Source: Aphelenchoides besseyi (Eukaryota; Nematoda; Chromadorea; Rhabditida; Aphelenchoididae). Taken from it: a stretch of DNA of 64,000 bases. Positions within the stretch are counted from its first letter, which is position 1. Each line of letters starts with the position of its first letter. The stretch spans positions 3,410,001 to 3,474,000 of the forward strand of contig JAMPIQ010000001.1 of the NCBI GenBank assembly GCA_024699855.1. The letters run 5' to 3'. The notes beneath the pieces are model-generated. The model had not been told where the DNA came from and did no database searches. It saw only the letters and a list, made by a program, of their open reading frames with translations. The position numbers and the translations under genes were made by a program. Positions 24,835 to 34,995 of the stretch are shown here, one piece after another.

Positions 24835-25479
24835 CTATCGTTTCCTTCCGCGAACTTTTCTTGGATTCGTTTCTTCAACTTCCGCTTCGAGAGTTGGCTT
24901 CGTTTCTTTGACAGGGACCATCGCTTGGTTTTTCAATGATTCCACCCATTTTTTGTAGTTCTCATCCACTTCTTGTTCGCTGAAATAAAACAATCAAACA
25001 TGAAAACAAGATCAAAATTAACCGTTTTGCCAACGCTTCGACTTTTGTTGATTCGATCTTCTTCGCCAAACGTTTTGCTTCATCGGCAGTTCGTCGCAGT
25101 TTCATTTGATTTGTTCTTTCGATCTCCTAAAATTGGAATATCATTTGAACATCAACGCTTTTTTACTTCAACTGTTGGCCACAATCGTCGAATGTCGACA
25201 GCCGATTTCAGACCATGCATTCCGAATCGTTCGCCCAAAACCGTTTTTCCTTTCGCTTCTTCGTAGCTCATCGGTGGAATTTGATTTTCAAGCAACGTCT
25301 GATGTTGTTCATTCAATCTAAAAAAGAAGCAATTAAAGTGACTGGAAATCCATCTCTTACCGGATTTTGATTTTCTTGGTCGCTTCGATCTTTTCATTGG
25401 CAACAGTTTCCGCTGTGGACTTGGGAACTTGATTCGAACTCGTAGCCACGAATCGTCGAATCAAGACACCGGAGAGCAT
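24835..25479 (-). CDS. Mitochondrial large-ribosomal protein mL64 / CRIF1-like
   Basis: Start at 25479, MLSGVLIRRFVATSSNQ, looks like a mitochondrial targeting peptide (Arg, Ser, no acidic residues). The conserved core LGERFGMHGLKSAVDIRRLW followed by PTVEEIE resembles the GRYG...LWPSPEQLEELE segment of GADD45GIP1 (CRIF1, mL64), and is followed by a long charged helix (KLRRTADEAKRLAKKIESTK) and a Trp-containing helix, NYKKWVESLKNQ. The basic tail ends RKVRGRKR. mL64 sits at the polypeptide exit of the mitoribosome. Four exons with short introns. The assignment rests on a short motif plus architecture, so another small mitochondrial protein is possible. It is the upstream partner of ATE1. Confidence 0.6.
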
Positions 25480-25899
25480 TTCGATCTGTTTATTAGAATG
25501 TCGGCTCAATAAAAGACGAACCAACTTCCTCGAGTTCTGTTGTGACAAGTTTTCGCAAACGAGAACTTGACGAACAGTTGGCTCATTGATTTTCGCAGAT
25601 TTTAGTCAATTGTTTCCTTCCTTTGATGTCTGTAAGTTTGAATTATCATCGATGAAACACATTTATTTTCGCTTACCCCTTAATCGGCAACCCAATTTCG
25701 AAAACTTGGGCATACAACGATAAAACAAGAGTAAACAAAAAATGTTTGAGCTTCGAGTTTATTGACTGAAATAATTGTTGGACCGTTCATATCATACGAA
25801 TATCGACTTCAGCTTCAGAATGACCACTTTTTTAGTTTGCCTTCAATTGCAATATCTACATAACAATCAGTCATTTTCTATTGTCTTTTGGTCACTCAC
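25480..25899. other. Spacer upstream of CRIF1-like gene
   Basis: About 420 bases upstream of the CRIF1-like gene. A short minus-strand frame near 25720 (MPKFSKLGCRLR) precedes a possible GGTAAGCG donor and may be 5' untranslated sequence of the downstream gene. The expected last exon of the RBBP4-like gene (with a WQMAENIYN-type motif) is not found here. Confidence 0.35.
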
Positions 25900-26253
<354 letters not shown>

Positions 26254-26300
26254 CTAAAACAACCGAATTTGAAAATCGAACAAATGAGTTTTTGATTTAG

Positions 26301-26692
26301 CAATTCAAATTGGTTCGCCTATCACATATTGGGCATTGGTGGCATTTAATTCGGATTTCATTTACGTCGTTTCGATCAGTTTCTCTGCGTTGATTGTAAC
26401 CGAGTTGATTATGGTGGCAATGACTATTCATACGTGGTCAGTGATCGTTGAAGAGGCTCTTGAGTTGTTGATTTTCAGGCATTGGGCGATGCTTGTGGCT
26501 CAAGTTTTGTCTTTGGGTTTATACGCGGTTTCGTTGGTGGTGTTGGACAAGTTCTTCGATCGTCAGTTCGTTTTGTCTTGGGTTTTTATTACGAAAACTA
26601 CGGCGATCACACTGATTTCCTGTGCTCCACTCTACGTGATCAAGTTCCTTCGACGAAAGTTCTCACCACCGTCATATGCGAAAGTGAATTGA
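26301..26692 (+). pseudogene. ATP9-type P4-ATPase (flippase) C-terminal fragment
   Basis: Two exons (26301-26436, 26479-26692) with a 42-base intron encode the last ~115 residues of a class-2 P4-ATPase: FNSDFIYVVSISFSALIVTE, LIMVAMTIHTWHWAMLVAQV, then TTAITLISCAPLYVIKFLRR and the terminal KFSPPSYAKVN. This order matches the final transmembrane helices of ATP9A/ATP9B (TAT-5/Neo1), which regulate phosphatidylethanolamine asymmetry and endosomal trafficking. A good acceptor (TTTTTGATTTAG) opens the fragment, but the remaining ~900 residues are not upstream: the sequence immediately to the left is the oppositely oriented RBBP4 fragment. The stop is normal. It is either a broken gene or one side of an assembly or rearrangement breakpoint. 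Confidence 0.82.
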
Positions 26693-26995
26693 CAAGAACG
26701 AATTGAATTGTTCAATCTACGGGCTTCTTCGTACATTCTAATTCTTAGCGGGCGTTGTAATTATTCTCTCCGTTTGTGCATGATAACGTTTTGTTCTTTC
26801 GAGCTTTAATATTTTTCCCCATTTTGAAATTGTACTGTAGTATCGTCCTGAAACGGTGTCTGCTTTTTCTTCCCAAATTTGTGATTTGTCGTACAAACAA
26901 ACTGTGTCAGATATGAACACGAATAAAACGTCTAATCATTGAATTCATTTATGTGTCGATTATCCGCACACAGAACGAGCTAAGAATGCGAGATC

Positions 26996-27935
26996 TCATG
27001 AATGATTAGCGGAAGTTACGTTGATGCCCAGACGTTGGGAAATTGCACGAAAACGAGTCGGTTTGCGGAGAATCAAGTAGCAATGAATTGACGAGAGGGT
27101 AAATACCATCGCTTGACCAACCAAAGCAATCGATTTCTGTTGTTCAGCAAAGGTCGACTGAAACAATGTGAATGAAAAGATGCAGCAGTTGAACTTACAA
27201 ATAAATTGTTGAGCAAATGAGCGATAATCGGAACTATCGCTCCCATCCACCAACGCGATTGCAGACGATAAACGTAGTTGTGACACGCGTCCCAAAGAAT
27301 GATCGTCCAAGCAACATGGTCCAGAACCAACAAGCAGTTGCTGACGGAATAAAATATCGGGAATGAGGCCTGATCGACGCTCAAATACTTCGAATCCTGC
27401 AAGCCTCAGAACAATAACAACATGAAAAGCTCGAACTACCTTTGAAATTGATGCCGGCAACCCGACGACGCCTTCGCTGGAGTAATCAGCCAGAACATTG
27501 ACGAGTATGAACAGCGCCGAAATAACTCCAATACCCAAGCCACAAACCACCGCCAAAACGTGACGTGAAGCAAACGACAAACGTAAACTGGAGACTTCGA
27601 CTCCGTTTGCTGCCACTTTTTCAAGGTCCTTTTGTGCGCGATGTAAAAGCGAAAAACAGCCAACTCGAGCAGCTTCTTGAATCAAAGCCGATATGAAGAT
27701 AATTGGCAGAATGTTGGCCGAGAATGGCCACGCGAATAGTCCGGAGATCAAGACAGAAAGCAACCAGAAGAACGCACTAAAACGTCAATTGAATCCATTC
27801 AGCAAATGATAAAAACAACTACCCCAAAAAGAACAAAATAACACGCAGTGGATCTTTGGCCACAATCTTAACAAAAATAGCAAGTGCCGGAGTGAAGGCG
27901 ATGGCAAAACACGAAATAGCGAACAGTGCGGTCAT
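26996..27935 (-). CDS. aph-1: Gamma-secretase subunit APH-1
   Basis: Start MTALFAISCFAIAFTPALAI at 27935. The conserved blocks are KDPLRVILFFLG, AFFWLLSVLISGL, ALIQEAARVGCFSLLHRAQK, GLGIGVISALFILVNVLAD (the glycine-spaced helix-packing motif), GVVGLPASIS, and the histidine-bearing VPIIAHLLNNLFV. Seven hydrophobic segments are expected and visible. APH-1 is the scaffold of gamma-secretase, which cleaves Notch, APP and other type I membrane proteins. Several introns of about 45 bases; the C-terminus GINVTSANHS is short and polar. Length of about 260 residues is normal. Confidence 0.92.
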
Positions 27936-28298
27936 TTTGTTGGAATAAATAGACGACTAAGAAACGCCAATAAACATTTCTAATTCAACTGAACGACAAA
28001 CAGATCGTGTGGCCCGGCTTTTTTGGTCATCTATGAAACCGCTGTATACGACTATCGATTATTCTTTAGCAAACAGGTTTTCAGGGTTTACGGTAACTGA
28101 TCAGCAATTACATTTGTACGCAAAATACTCCAGTCAGCGATTTTTAATCACGTTGATCCACGCCCTTTGGGTTGTAAGATTAGGAGAATCGAGTTGTCTT
28201 GATCATTGGAGTTCGTTCATCGTTTGACTAACTCTCCGATGCTCTTGTGTTGAACTGTCTATCTATACGATTGTTCTCAATTTATACCTGTAAGAAAT

Positions 28299-28598
28299 AT
28301 GGTTGAATTCACAGGTTCTTGGAAGAAGCCAGTTCTTCCTTCCATCAACCCTTTGTTGCGTCAGAACGCGAACAAAACCACCAAATCGCTTAAATTGTTG
28401 CTGATTGAAATGTGCGCCTCTCTCGTTTGCCCAAAAGCGTTCGGTGGCCGCCAAACGGTTTCTCCGAATGTCTTCCAGTTTTTGTTCTACAGATACGACT
28501 TGAATCGTAGGTCATCTTCTTTCTTTCGTATTGTTCTTTTAAATTTTTTCCGAGCCCTTAAGTCATCTATCTGTTCGTTGACCTCCAATGACCCTTAA
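28299..28598 (+). CDS. Small open frame conserved in both duplicated units
   Basis: A 99-codon frame beginning MVEFTGSWKKPVLPSIN. The first ~65 codons are repeated in the second unit at 33696 with one visible difference (Arg to Gly in FLFYxYDLNR). No signal peptide, membrane segment or known domain is seen; it is basic and leucine-rich. Two nearly identical copies do not demonstrate coding, since the surrounding noncoding DNA is equally conserved. A GT donor-like site near 28507 could end a real exon. Confidence 0.25.
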   Translation: MVEFTGSWKKPVLPSINPLLRQNANKTTKSLKLLLIEMCASLVCPKAFGGRQTVSPNVFQFLFYRYDLNRRSSSFFRIVLLNFFRALKSSICSLTSNDP

Positions 28599-28642
28599 GG
28601 TCACATTGTGATATCGTGATTACTCGCGGTCACTGAACAAAA

Positions 28643-28780
28643 GGTTTATAACCGAAGTTTGCGGTTATATAAACTCAGTCATTTTCGTTAGTAGTCCCAT
28701 ATCAAAAGGTGGAGGTTACTACACCTTTGATTTTTGATTACTCGCATCTTTGCCTTGTTTGATCTCAGCAACTGATCACG
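28643..28780 (+). ncRNA. Candidate spliced-leader (SL) RNA gene, copy 1
   Basis: The predicted leader is 28643-28663 (GGTTTATAACCGAAGTTTGCG), directly followed by a GT donor at 28664. It resembles nematode SL1, sharing the GGTTTA start and an AAGTTTG core. It folds as SL1 does: bases 28644-28654 pair with 28662-28674 (11 pairs, one two-base bulge), leaving the loop AAGTTTG and placing the splice donor inside the 3' arm. A second stem (28702-28711 with 28722-28730, ten-base loop) is followed by an Sm-type site GATTTTTGA at 28729-28737. A weak third stem TGATC/GATCA lies at 28760-28778. Trans-splicing donates such leaders to mRNA 5' ends. The 3' end is approximate. Function is inferred. Confidence 0.7.
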
Positions 28781-29399
28781 CTTCATTTTTCACAATTTAT
28801 TTCCCAAATCTACGGATACAATAAAATTTCGTGTTCGCGCATCTTGATCTCGTTGTTATTTTGCTTTCATCGGAGCCGCGAATGTACGTCCAAGTTGATT
28901 CCATCTTTGCTTTTCACTTACATCGTTGATTCAATCGTGATTAGTCTTTGATGCGCTTTTGCCTAACGTGTTTCTAAATTGAATATTCTTATCTCGGTCG
29001 GCCATCAACTTGAATTCGTTTGGTTGGTGGAGTCCAAAAAGTGAGCGATCTTGACCAGCGCTTGTCGTTTTGTTGGATTAATCCACCAGCAAAATTCCAT
29101 TTTCTTTTTCGCGCCGCTGCGACGATTTCCGTTACTTGAGTTTGTTGTCGAATCCAAGTTGACTATTTTTTCTTTACGTGTCATTTGACTTCAATTAGCT
29201 ACCAAACATGATTTTAAAGCTTTAAAACTGATTTCTAATTGAATCGAGTTCAAGTGATCCCGCGCTTTACACCGTACTCTTTATTTTTTCTATACAATCA
29301 TATACAACATTGATTACGAAAAAGAAACAATTGGCTAATGAATGTCAGACAATAAGGATAGAATTATGCTAAACTTTACAAACAAAAGGGAGTTGGAAG
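28781..29399. other. Non-coding part of duplicated unit A1
   Basis: About 620 T-rich bases, almost identical at 35134-35754 in the second unit. No exon or RNA gene is recognised, although the conservation between copies would allow another small RNA. Nothing further is supported. Confidence 0.4.
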
Positions 29400-30603
29400 T
29401 TACAAATGTGGAAAGGGATTTTTGCGTTTGAAGGTGTAGGGCAGTTGACGCGCAATGAACTCGTAGGAGGACGGTCGATCGTCGAAGATTCGTTTCAATT
29501 GGAACCAAGCCAAATCGATAAGTTTGTCGGGTTGACTGAAAATGTTTTTTTAATGGTCAGCTACTCTTAAACCTACTTGACAACATGTCGACAAACATTT
29601 GGCTTGATTAAATTACCACCGCCAAAAACAATGAGACTTCGTTTCCCATCAGTACCAAGTAGTTGTACTGACTTCGCGGGAATCATCTCACTTTTCCACT
29701 TTAATGTCACCAAATCCAGCGATAACATCTTGTTTTCTTGTAGACAAGTGTTATAAACAAAAAGCTTGTTACCAACACAACACATGTTGTTTGGTATTTT
29801 AAATGGATAAAACTAAATTAAAACATGTTGATAATTGTGTTTAGAATTAGAACTTACATGATTTGGAAGTTTTAATAACTCAAAATTTGACGTGCTTTTC
29901 TGAACATATTCGCCGTTTGAAAGCGAAAGTTTAGCCAAATCGAAGACTTTTAATTCTTCGCCGCCAGTAGTTCCTACTACACTATCGACCAAACCATATA
30001 AGACGCCGTTGAAACATCCAAATGGCCTCATCTTCACAGGAACGTTGATGCGAGTTGCGCTGAGTTGATTGCCTCTTTCCATTTTCAGTAGAAAATAGTG
30101 GAATGGCTTCAACATCGACGGTTGTAAGATCAACCCTTCGTGCAAGCTTCGGGAGTGGGACAGTGGAATGAAACTAGAGTGAGAGTCCCCATAATCGATA
30201 GACAACGAAATAGTTTGTTGGACGATCATCAATGGACGTTCAAGGTCAAGTGTTGCAACTCCCATATAAGAACCATCAGGAGAGGAGCAACGAAACCGTA
30301 CAAGCATTGAATATGAGTCCAATGCATAGACTTGAACGATCCGATGTTGCTTGCATGCTTCCATCGGAATCCCATCAATTGTTGCCGATGAATAATCAAC
30401 ACCAAGTTTCCTAAACAACAAGATGAAGAATGTGGTTTTTAAACTTACGTGGTTTTCGAGTGGAACAAATCGAAGATCGATATGTTCTTGTGAGTGTTTG
30501 ACACTACAAATCGTCCTTCAAGCGTGTCGCAAAAAGAAGTGCGCGACATGTCGAATTGGCCCATATAAAATCCGTCGTTGATTGGGACATCATTTTGCGC
30601 CAT
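29400..30603 (-). CDS. Orphan protein, intact member of a duplicated pair
   Basis: Starts MAQNDVPINDGFYMGQFDMS at 30603 and ends KRKNPFPHL at 29400, with three or four short GT-AG introns and about 340 residues. There is no signal peptide or membrane segment. The body is rich in beta-strand-like segments (YMGVATLDLERPLMIVQQTI, CFNGVLYGLVDS, KRSLIVFGGGNL) with hints of a kelch/beta-propeller-like pattern, and a C-terminal helix (QPDKLIDLAWFQLKRIFDDR). I recognise no family; it may be lineage-specific. Its paralogue in the second unit (35755-36963) is disrupted, so this copy may be the functional one. Confidence 0.65.
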
Positions 30604-31416
30604 CGTTGTTGGAATGTCTAAATGTTAAAATTTATAGGGTTCAACAACGGAAATATACACAATGTGACGACGTCGCGCAAATAGCCAAAGGTCACTTTTT
30701 TGCGTGAAAATTGCGTGGACCGTATCTTCATGACGAGTAAATTTTTGCCAAAGGCGGCCGGCAGCTGTCAATGCAACTTTTGAAACGACACATTTTGATT
30801 TAAAATATGCGCAAATAGCCCGCGGTAACAAACGTAAGTTCGCTCGTTAAACTTTATCTGCCGGAGGCGCGCCTTCTTCCAAAAAACAGTTGCGTCAACT
30901 TTTGTGCCCTTTTGCTAAAAAGCGTTGCGCAAATAGCCAAAGGTCACTTTTTTGCGTGGACCGTATCTTCATGACGAGTAGATTTTTGCCAAAAGCGGTC
31001 GGCAGCTTTTGAAACTGCACATTTTGATATAAAATATGCGTAAACAGCAAGCGGTAACAAAAGTAAGTTTTCTTGTCAGAGAAGCGACCGCTTTGCACCC
31101 AATGATATGCTTTCAACACAATTGGACTCAAAAAACTAAATAGAGATGAAAAAATCGAGCGGAAAATAGAAATGCAGAAATTAAAATAAAAAGAGTTTAT
31201 TGCGTGTCGAGTTTCAATGAGGAGGAATAACGGACAAGGCACTAATAACTCTTAACATAAGTGATAGGCGCTGAAAGCTGTACGAAAAGCTCGCGAATTC
31301 ATTCAACGAAGAGTGGACTGAACGTTACACTCTCAAGTCAACTGATTGGCATTCGAGTGGAGCCCACTGCTTATAAGCGCGACCGAATTCTGCCAAAACG
31401 CGGGAGGAGGAGCGAT

Positions 31417-31776
31417 CAGGAATGCGCTAAAAAGTGGTGCGCGCCGAAGCTGTACAGAAAGCTTGTGATCTTTTGGACAAAACATGGGCGGAACGTCGCA
31501 TTCCCAAGCCAACGGATTAACGTTCGAATCGGCCCAAATGCCAATGAGCGCGACCTAATCCTGTAGAAACGACCCAGATCGGTGAACGAAGAAGGGCCGA
31601 TCAGGAATGCGCTAAGAAGTGGTGAGCGCTGAAAGCTTGCGGTCCTTTCGACAAACCATGGACTGAACGTCGCATTTCCAAGCCAACGGATTAACGTTCG
31701 AATCGGCCCAAATGCCAATGAGTGCAACTTTATCCCGCCGAAACGACCCAGATCGGTAAACGGGAAAAACAGGAAT
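31417..31776. repeat. Satellite-like monomers, first array
   Basis: Two monomers of 185 and 168 bases by spacing of CAGGAATGCGC. Each contains GGATTAACGTTCGAATCGG; the GTTCGAATC within it matches the form of an RNA polymerase III B box, though no A box is found at tRNA spacing. Confidence 0.75.
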
Positions 31777-32748
31777 GCGCAAATAGCCAAAGGTCACTTT
31801 TTTGCGTGGACCGTATCTTCATGACGAGTAGATTTTTGCCAAAGGCGGCCGGCAGCTGTCAATGCAACTTTTGAAACGACACATTTTGATTTAAAATATG
31901 CGCAAATAGCCCGCGGTAACAAACGTAAGTTCGCTCGTTAAACTTTATCTGCCGGAGGCGCGCCTTCTTCCAAAAAACAGTTGCGTCAACTTTTGTGCCC
32001 TTTTGCTAAAAAGCGTTGCGCAAATAGCCAAAGGTCACTTTTTTGCGTGGACCGTATCTTCATGACGAGTAGATTTTTGCCAAAGGCGGCCGGCAGCTGT
32101 CAATGCAACTTTTGAAACGACACATTTTGATTTAAAATATGCGCAAATAGCCCGCGGTAACAAACGTAAGTTCGCTCGTTAAACTTTATCTGCCGGAGGC
32201 GCGCCTTCTTCCAAAAAACAGTTGCGTCAACTTTTGTGCCCTTTTGCTAAAAAGCGATGCGCAAATAGCCAAAGGTCATTTTTTTGCGTGGACCGTATCT
32301 TCATGACGAGTAGATTTTTGCCAAAAGCGGTCGGCAGCTTTTGAAACTGCACATTTTGATATAAAATATGCGTAAACAGCAAGCGGTAACAAAAGTAAGT
32401 TTTCTTGTCAGAGAAGCGACCGCTTTGCACCCAATGATATGCTTTCAACACAATTGGACTCAAAAAACTAAATAGAGATGAAAAAATCGAGCGGAAAATA
32501 GAAATGCAGAAATTAAAATAAAAAGAGTTTATTGCGTGGCGAGTTTCAATGAGGAGGAATAACGGACAAGACACTAATAACTCTTAACATAAGTGATAGG
32601 CGCTGAAAGCTGTACGAAAAGCTCGCGAATTCATTCAACGAAGAGTGGACTGAACGTTACACTCTCAAGTCAACTGATTGGCATTCGAGTGGAGCCCACT
32701 GCTTATAAGCGCGACCGAATTCTGCCAAAACGCGGGAGGAGGAGCGAT

Positions 32749-33287
32749 CAGGAATGCGCTAAAAAGTGGTGCGCGCCGAAGCTGTACAGAAAGCTTGTGA
32801 TCTTTTGGACAAAACATGGGCGGAACGTCGCATTCCCAAGCCAACGGATTAACGTTCGAATCGGTCCAAATGCCAATGAGCGCGACCTAATCCTGTAGAA
32901 ACGACCCAGATCGGTGAACGAAGAAGGGCCGATCAGGAATGCGCTAAGAAGTGGTGAGCGCTGAAAGCTTGCGGTCCTTTCGACAAACCATGGGACTGAA
33001 CGTCGCATTCCCAAGCCAACGGATTAACGTTCGAATCGGTCCAAATGCCAATGAGCGCGACCTAATCCTGTAGAAACGACCCAGATCGGTGAACGAAGAA
33101 GGGCCGATCAGGAATGCGCTAAGAAGTGGTGAGCGCTGAAAGCTTGCGGTCCTTTCGACAAACCATGGACTGAACGTCGCATTTCCAAGCCAACGGATTA
33201 ACGTTCGAATCGGCCCAAATGCCAATGAGTGCAACTTTATCCCGCCGAAACGACCCAGATCGGTAAACGGGAAAAACAGGAATGCGC
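32749..33287. repeat. Satellite-like monomers, second array
   Basis: Three monomers spaced 185, 175 and 168 bases. The middle monomer is an extra copy relative to the first array and carries a one-base insertion (CCATGGGACTG versus CCATGGACTG), showing recent unequal exchange. Confidence 0.75.
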
Positions 33288-33695
33288 AAAGAAATGACTG
33301 CTGGAACTAATCTCTTAAACTAATACTATCCAAAAGTGAAAATGAATAGTCAACGACAATGTCGAATTTACAGTCATCTGCGCAATATCAGTAAAGTAAT
33401 GTTGCTTTAGAAAGCAATCAGTTTCTTGATTCAACAGTTGGTTGTAAGCCAATTAAACAGGAAGTTTAGTTTCCTCTACTTTTTTCCAATTATTTGAAAG
33501 CGATAAAAATTTTACACAAAAATATGTTAGCCGACGATTTCTAGTCACGTCGATCTACGCCCTTTGGGTTGTAAGATTAGGAGAATCGAGTTGTCTTGAT
33601 CATTGGAGTTCGTTCATCGTTTGACTAACTCTCCGATGCTCTTGTGTTGAACTGTCTATCTATACGATTGTTCTCAATTTATACCTGTAAGAAAT

Positions 33696-33938
33696 ATGGT
33701 TGAATTCACAGGTTCTTGGAAGAAGCCAGTTCTTCCTTCCATCAACCCTTTGTTGCGTCAGAACGCGAACAAAACCACCAAATCGCTTAAATTGTTGCTG
33801 ATTGAAATGTGCGCCTCTCTCGTTTGCCCAAAAGCGTTCGGTGGCCGCCAAACGGTTTCTCCGAATGTCTTCCAGTTTTTGTTCTACGGCTACGACTTGA
33901 ATCGTAGGTCATCTTCCTTCCTTCGTATTGTTGTTTTA
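33696..33938 (+). pseudogene. Second copy of small open frame, cut by transposon
   Basis: Near-identical to the frame at 28299 up to the point where the transposon enters at 33939; the reading frame then runs into the terminal inverted repeat. Coding status of the original is itself uncertain. Confidence 0.3.
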
Positions 33939-34893
33939 CAGGGTGTCCCAGCCGAAAGTGACGATTTGAAACTCTCCGCACAATTCGAGTTCTTCACCGA
34001 TTTTCATGCGGTTTTTTGATTACGGTAGATAAAACTGGGAATTTTTGTTCTGCGTCTCAAGATTTCCGGATTTTGATTCAGAATCATACGAAATGTGCAT
34101 TTTGGCGAAGTGATCGGTTTTCACCGGTAAAAATTGCGTGCAAAATGAGCTGTGTGTGGTCTTCTTCATTTTGTAACCGTAACAAAAATGAGTTGGTCGC
34201 CCGAAGAAAAAGCCTTCTGCGTAATCGAATACGCGAAATCAAGGAGCCCGATTGCCGTTCAACGTGCCTTTCGTCGCCACTTCAATCTCCGTCCACGCGC
34301 AGCCGTTCCCAGCACAACAAATTTCTCGATTTGGTTGGACAAGTTCTTGGAGCGAGGGGATGTCCACAGGCGACATGGAGTGGAGGAAAGGTTGGGAAAT
34401 GGTCTTCGAGTTTCCATTTGTTCTTGTTAAGGACCGCGAGAACCCCGGAGATGATGGCGGAAATTTTCCGTTTGATTCGGGACGATCCCAATCAATTAGT
34501 CCGAGCACTCGCAAGCCTTGAAAGAATGCCGTCGAAATCGACCGTGCCATCGACGACTACGCCAGACGACTCCAAAAGGTCATCGACAAAGAAGGCAGAA
34601 GTGTGGAACTTTGATTGTTGGATAAACTTTGAAAAAAAAGTCGAAGACCTTTCCTGACGAAGGAAACGAAAAGACCACACACAGCTCATTTGCACGCGAA
34701 TTTTTCGATCGAAAACCAAACATTTCGCCAAAATGCAGATTCCCCCATTGCCATACAAAATTCTGGAAATCTTAAGACGCAGAACAAAAATTCCCAGTTT
34801 TATCTACCGTAATCAAAAAACCGAATGAAAATCGGTGAAGAACTCGAATTGTGCGGAGAGTTTCAAATTGTCACTTTCGGCTGGGACACCCTG
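33939..34893 (+). mobile_element. Non-autonomous mariner-superfamily transposon (internal deletion)
   Basis: The homologous empty site in the first unit (28540) proves the insertion: TA there is duplicated as TA at 33937 and 34894. Terminal inverted repeats of ~129 bases begin CAGGGTGTCCCAGCCGAAAG with about three mismatches between ends. Inside, the N-terminal part of a transposase is kept and the very C-terminal tail (IDDYARRLQKVIDKEGRS) is also present, but the catalytic core between them is deleted, with the junction near 34545. TA duplications and this terminus type place it in the IS630-Tc1-mariner superfamily. It is related to, but distinct from, the larger element at 37022. Confidence 0.9.
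34188..34657 (+). CDS. Transposase N-terminal (helix-turn-helix) remnant
   Basis: Starts MSWSPEEKAFCVIEYAKSRS at 34188, the DNA-binding N-terminal domain seen in some insect and nematode mariner-type transposases (DUF4817-like). It continues RAFRRHFNLRPRAAVPS and FSIWLDKFLERG. A GTTGGG...TTGTTAAG intron (34391-34430) joins it to TARTPEMMAEIFRLIRDDPN and SLERMPSKSTV, the second HTH. Past the deletion junction the frame runs out of phase with the conserved tail and ends near 34657. All three catalytic aspartates are missing, so it cannot transpose itself. An intact DNA-binding fragment could in principle compete for the element's ends. Confidence 0.6.
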
Positions 34894-34995
34894 TAAATTT
34901 TTCCGAGCCCTTAAGTCATCTATCTGTTCGTTGACCTCCAATGACCCTTAAGGTCACATTGTGGTATCGTGATTACTCGCGGTCACTGAACAAAA

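Larger units (their letters stand above)
28138..30656. repeat. Tandem duplication, first copy (unit A1)
   Basis: From the sequence reading CGCCCTTTGGGTTGTAAGAT to the AAATATACA at 30651 this segment is repeated at 33,535-37,021. The offset is 5,397 bases before the transposon in the second copy and 6,353 after it. Identity is very high up to about 29,400 and lower over the protein gene that follows. The unit contains a small open frame, the SL RNA candidate and the orphan minus-strand gene. Confidence 0.9.
30657..33330. repeat. Repeat field between the duplicated units
   Basis: Composed of two unit types. Type 1 (~241 bp) begins GCGCAAATAGCCAAAGGTCA at 30675, 31777 and 32018, with the first ~90 bases also at 30927 and 32259. 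Type 2 is an ~850-1,050 bp block at 30927-31776 and 32259-33290, offset 1,332, which itself ends in tandem ~170-185 bp monomers (starts marked by CAGGAATGCGC at 31417, 31602, 31770; 32749, 32934, 33109, 33277). The second block has one monomer more. Open frames through the monomers (LAFGPIRTLIRWLGNATF repeated) follow the monomer period and are not evidence of a gene. Confidence 0.88.

Noticed and set aside
27073..27663. Alternative minus-strand frames overlapping APH-1
   Set aside because: They are shadows of the APH-1 exons; only one frame matches the conserved family blocks.
28600..28800. 5S rRNA gene linked to the SL RNA, as in C. elegans
   Set aside because: No 5S-like sequence was recognised in the duplicated unit.
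31500..31530. Polymerase III B-box-like GTTCGAATC inside each satellite monomer
   Set aside because: No A box at tRNA or SINE spacing; retained only as a remark in the repeat entry.
31416..31790. Open frame through the satellite monomers encoding a repeating ~60-residue peptide
   Set aside because: The peptide period equals the DNA repeat period and opposite-strand frames are also open, so it is explained by the repeat.
30675..32300. CRISPR-like regular repeats
   Set aside because: Units are long (241 and 170-185 bp) and contiguous with no unique spacers; the genome is eukaryotic.
34188..34457. Frameshift in the small transposon's transposase fragment
   Set aside because: A GT-AG intron (34391-34430) restores the frame, and the larger element has the same intron position.
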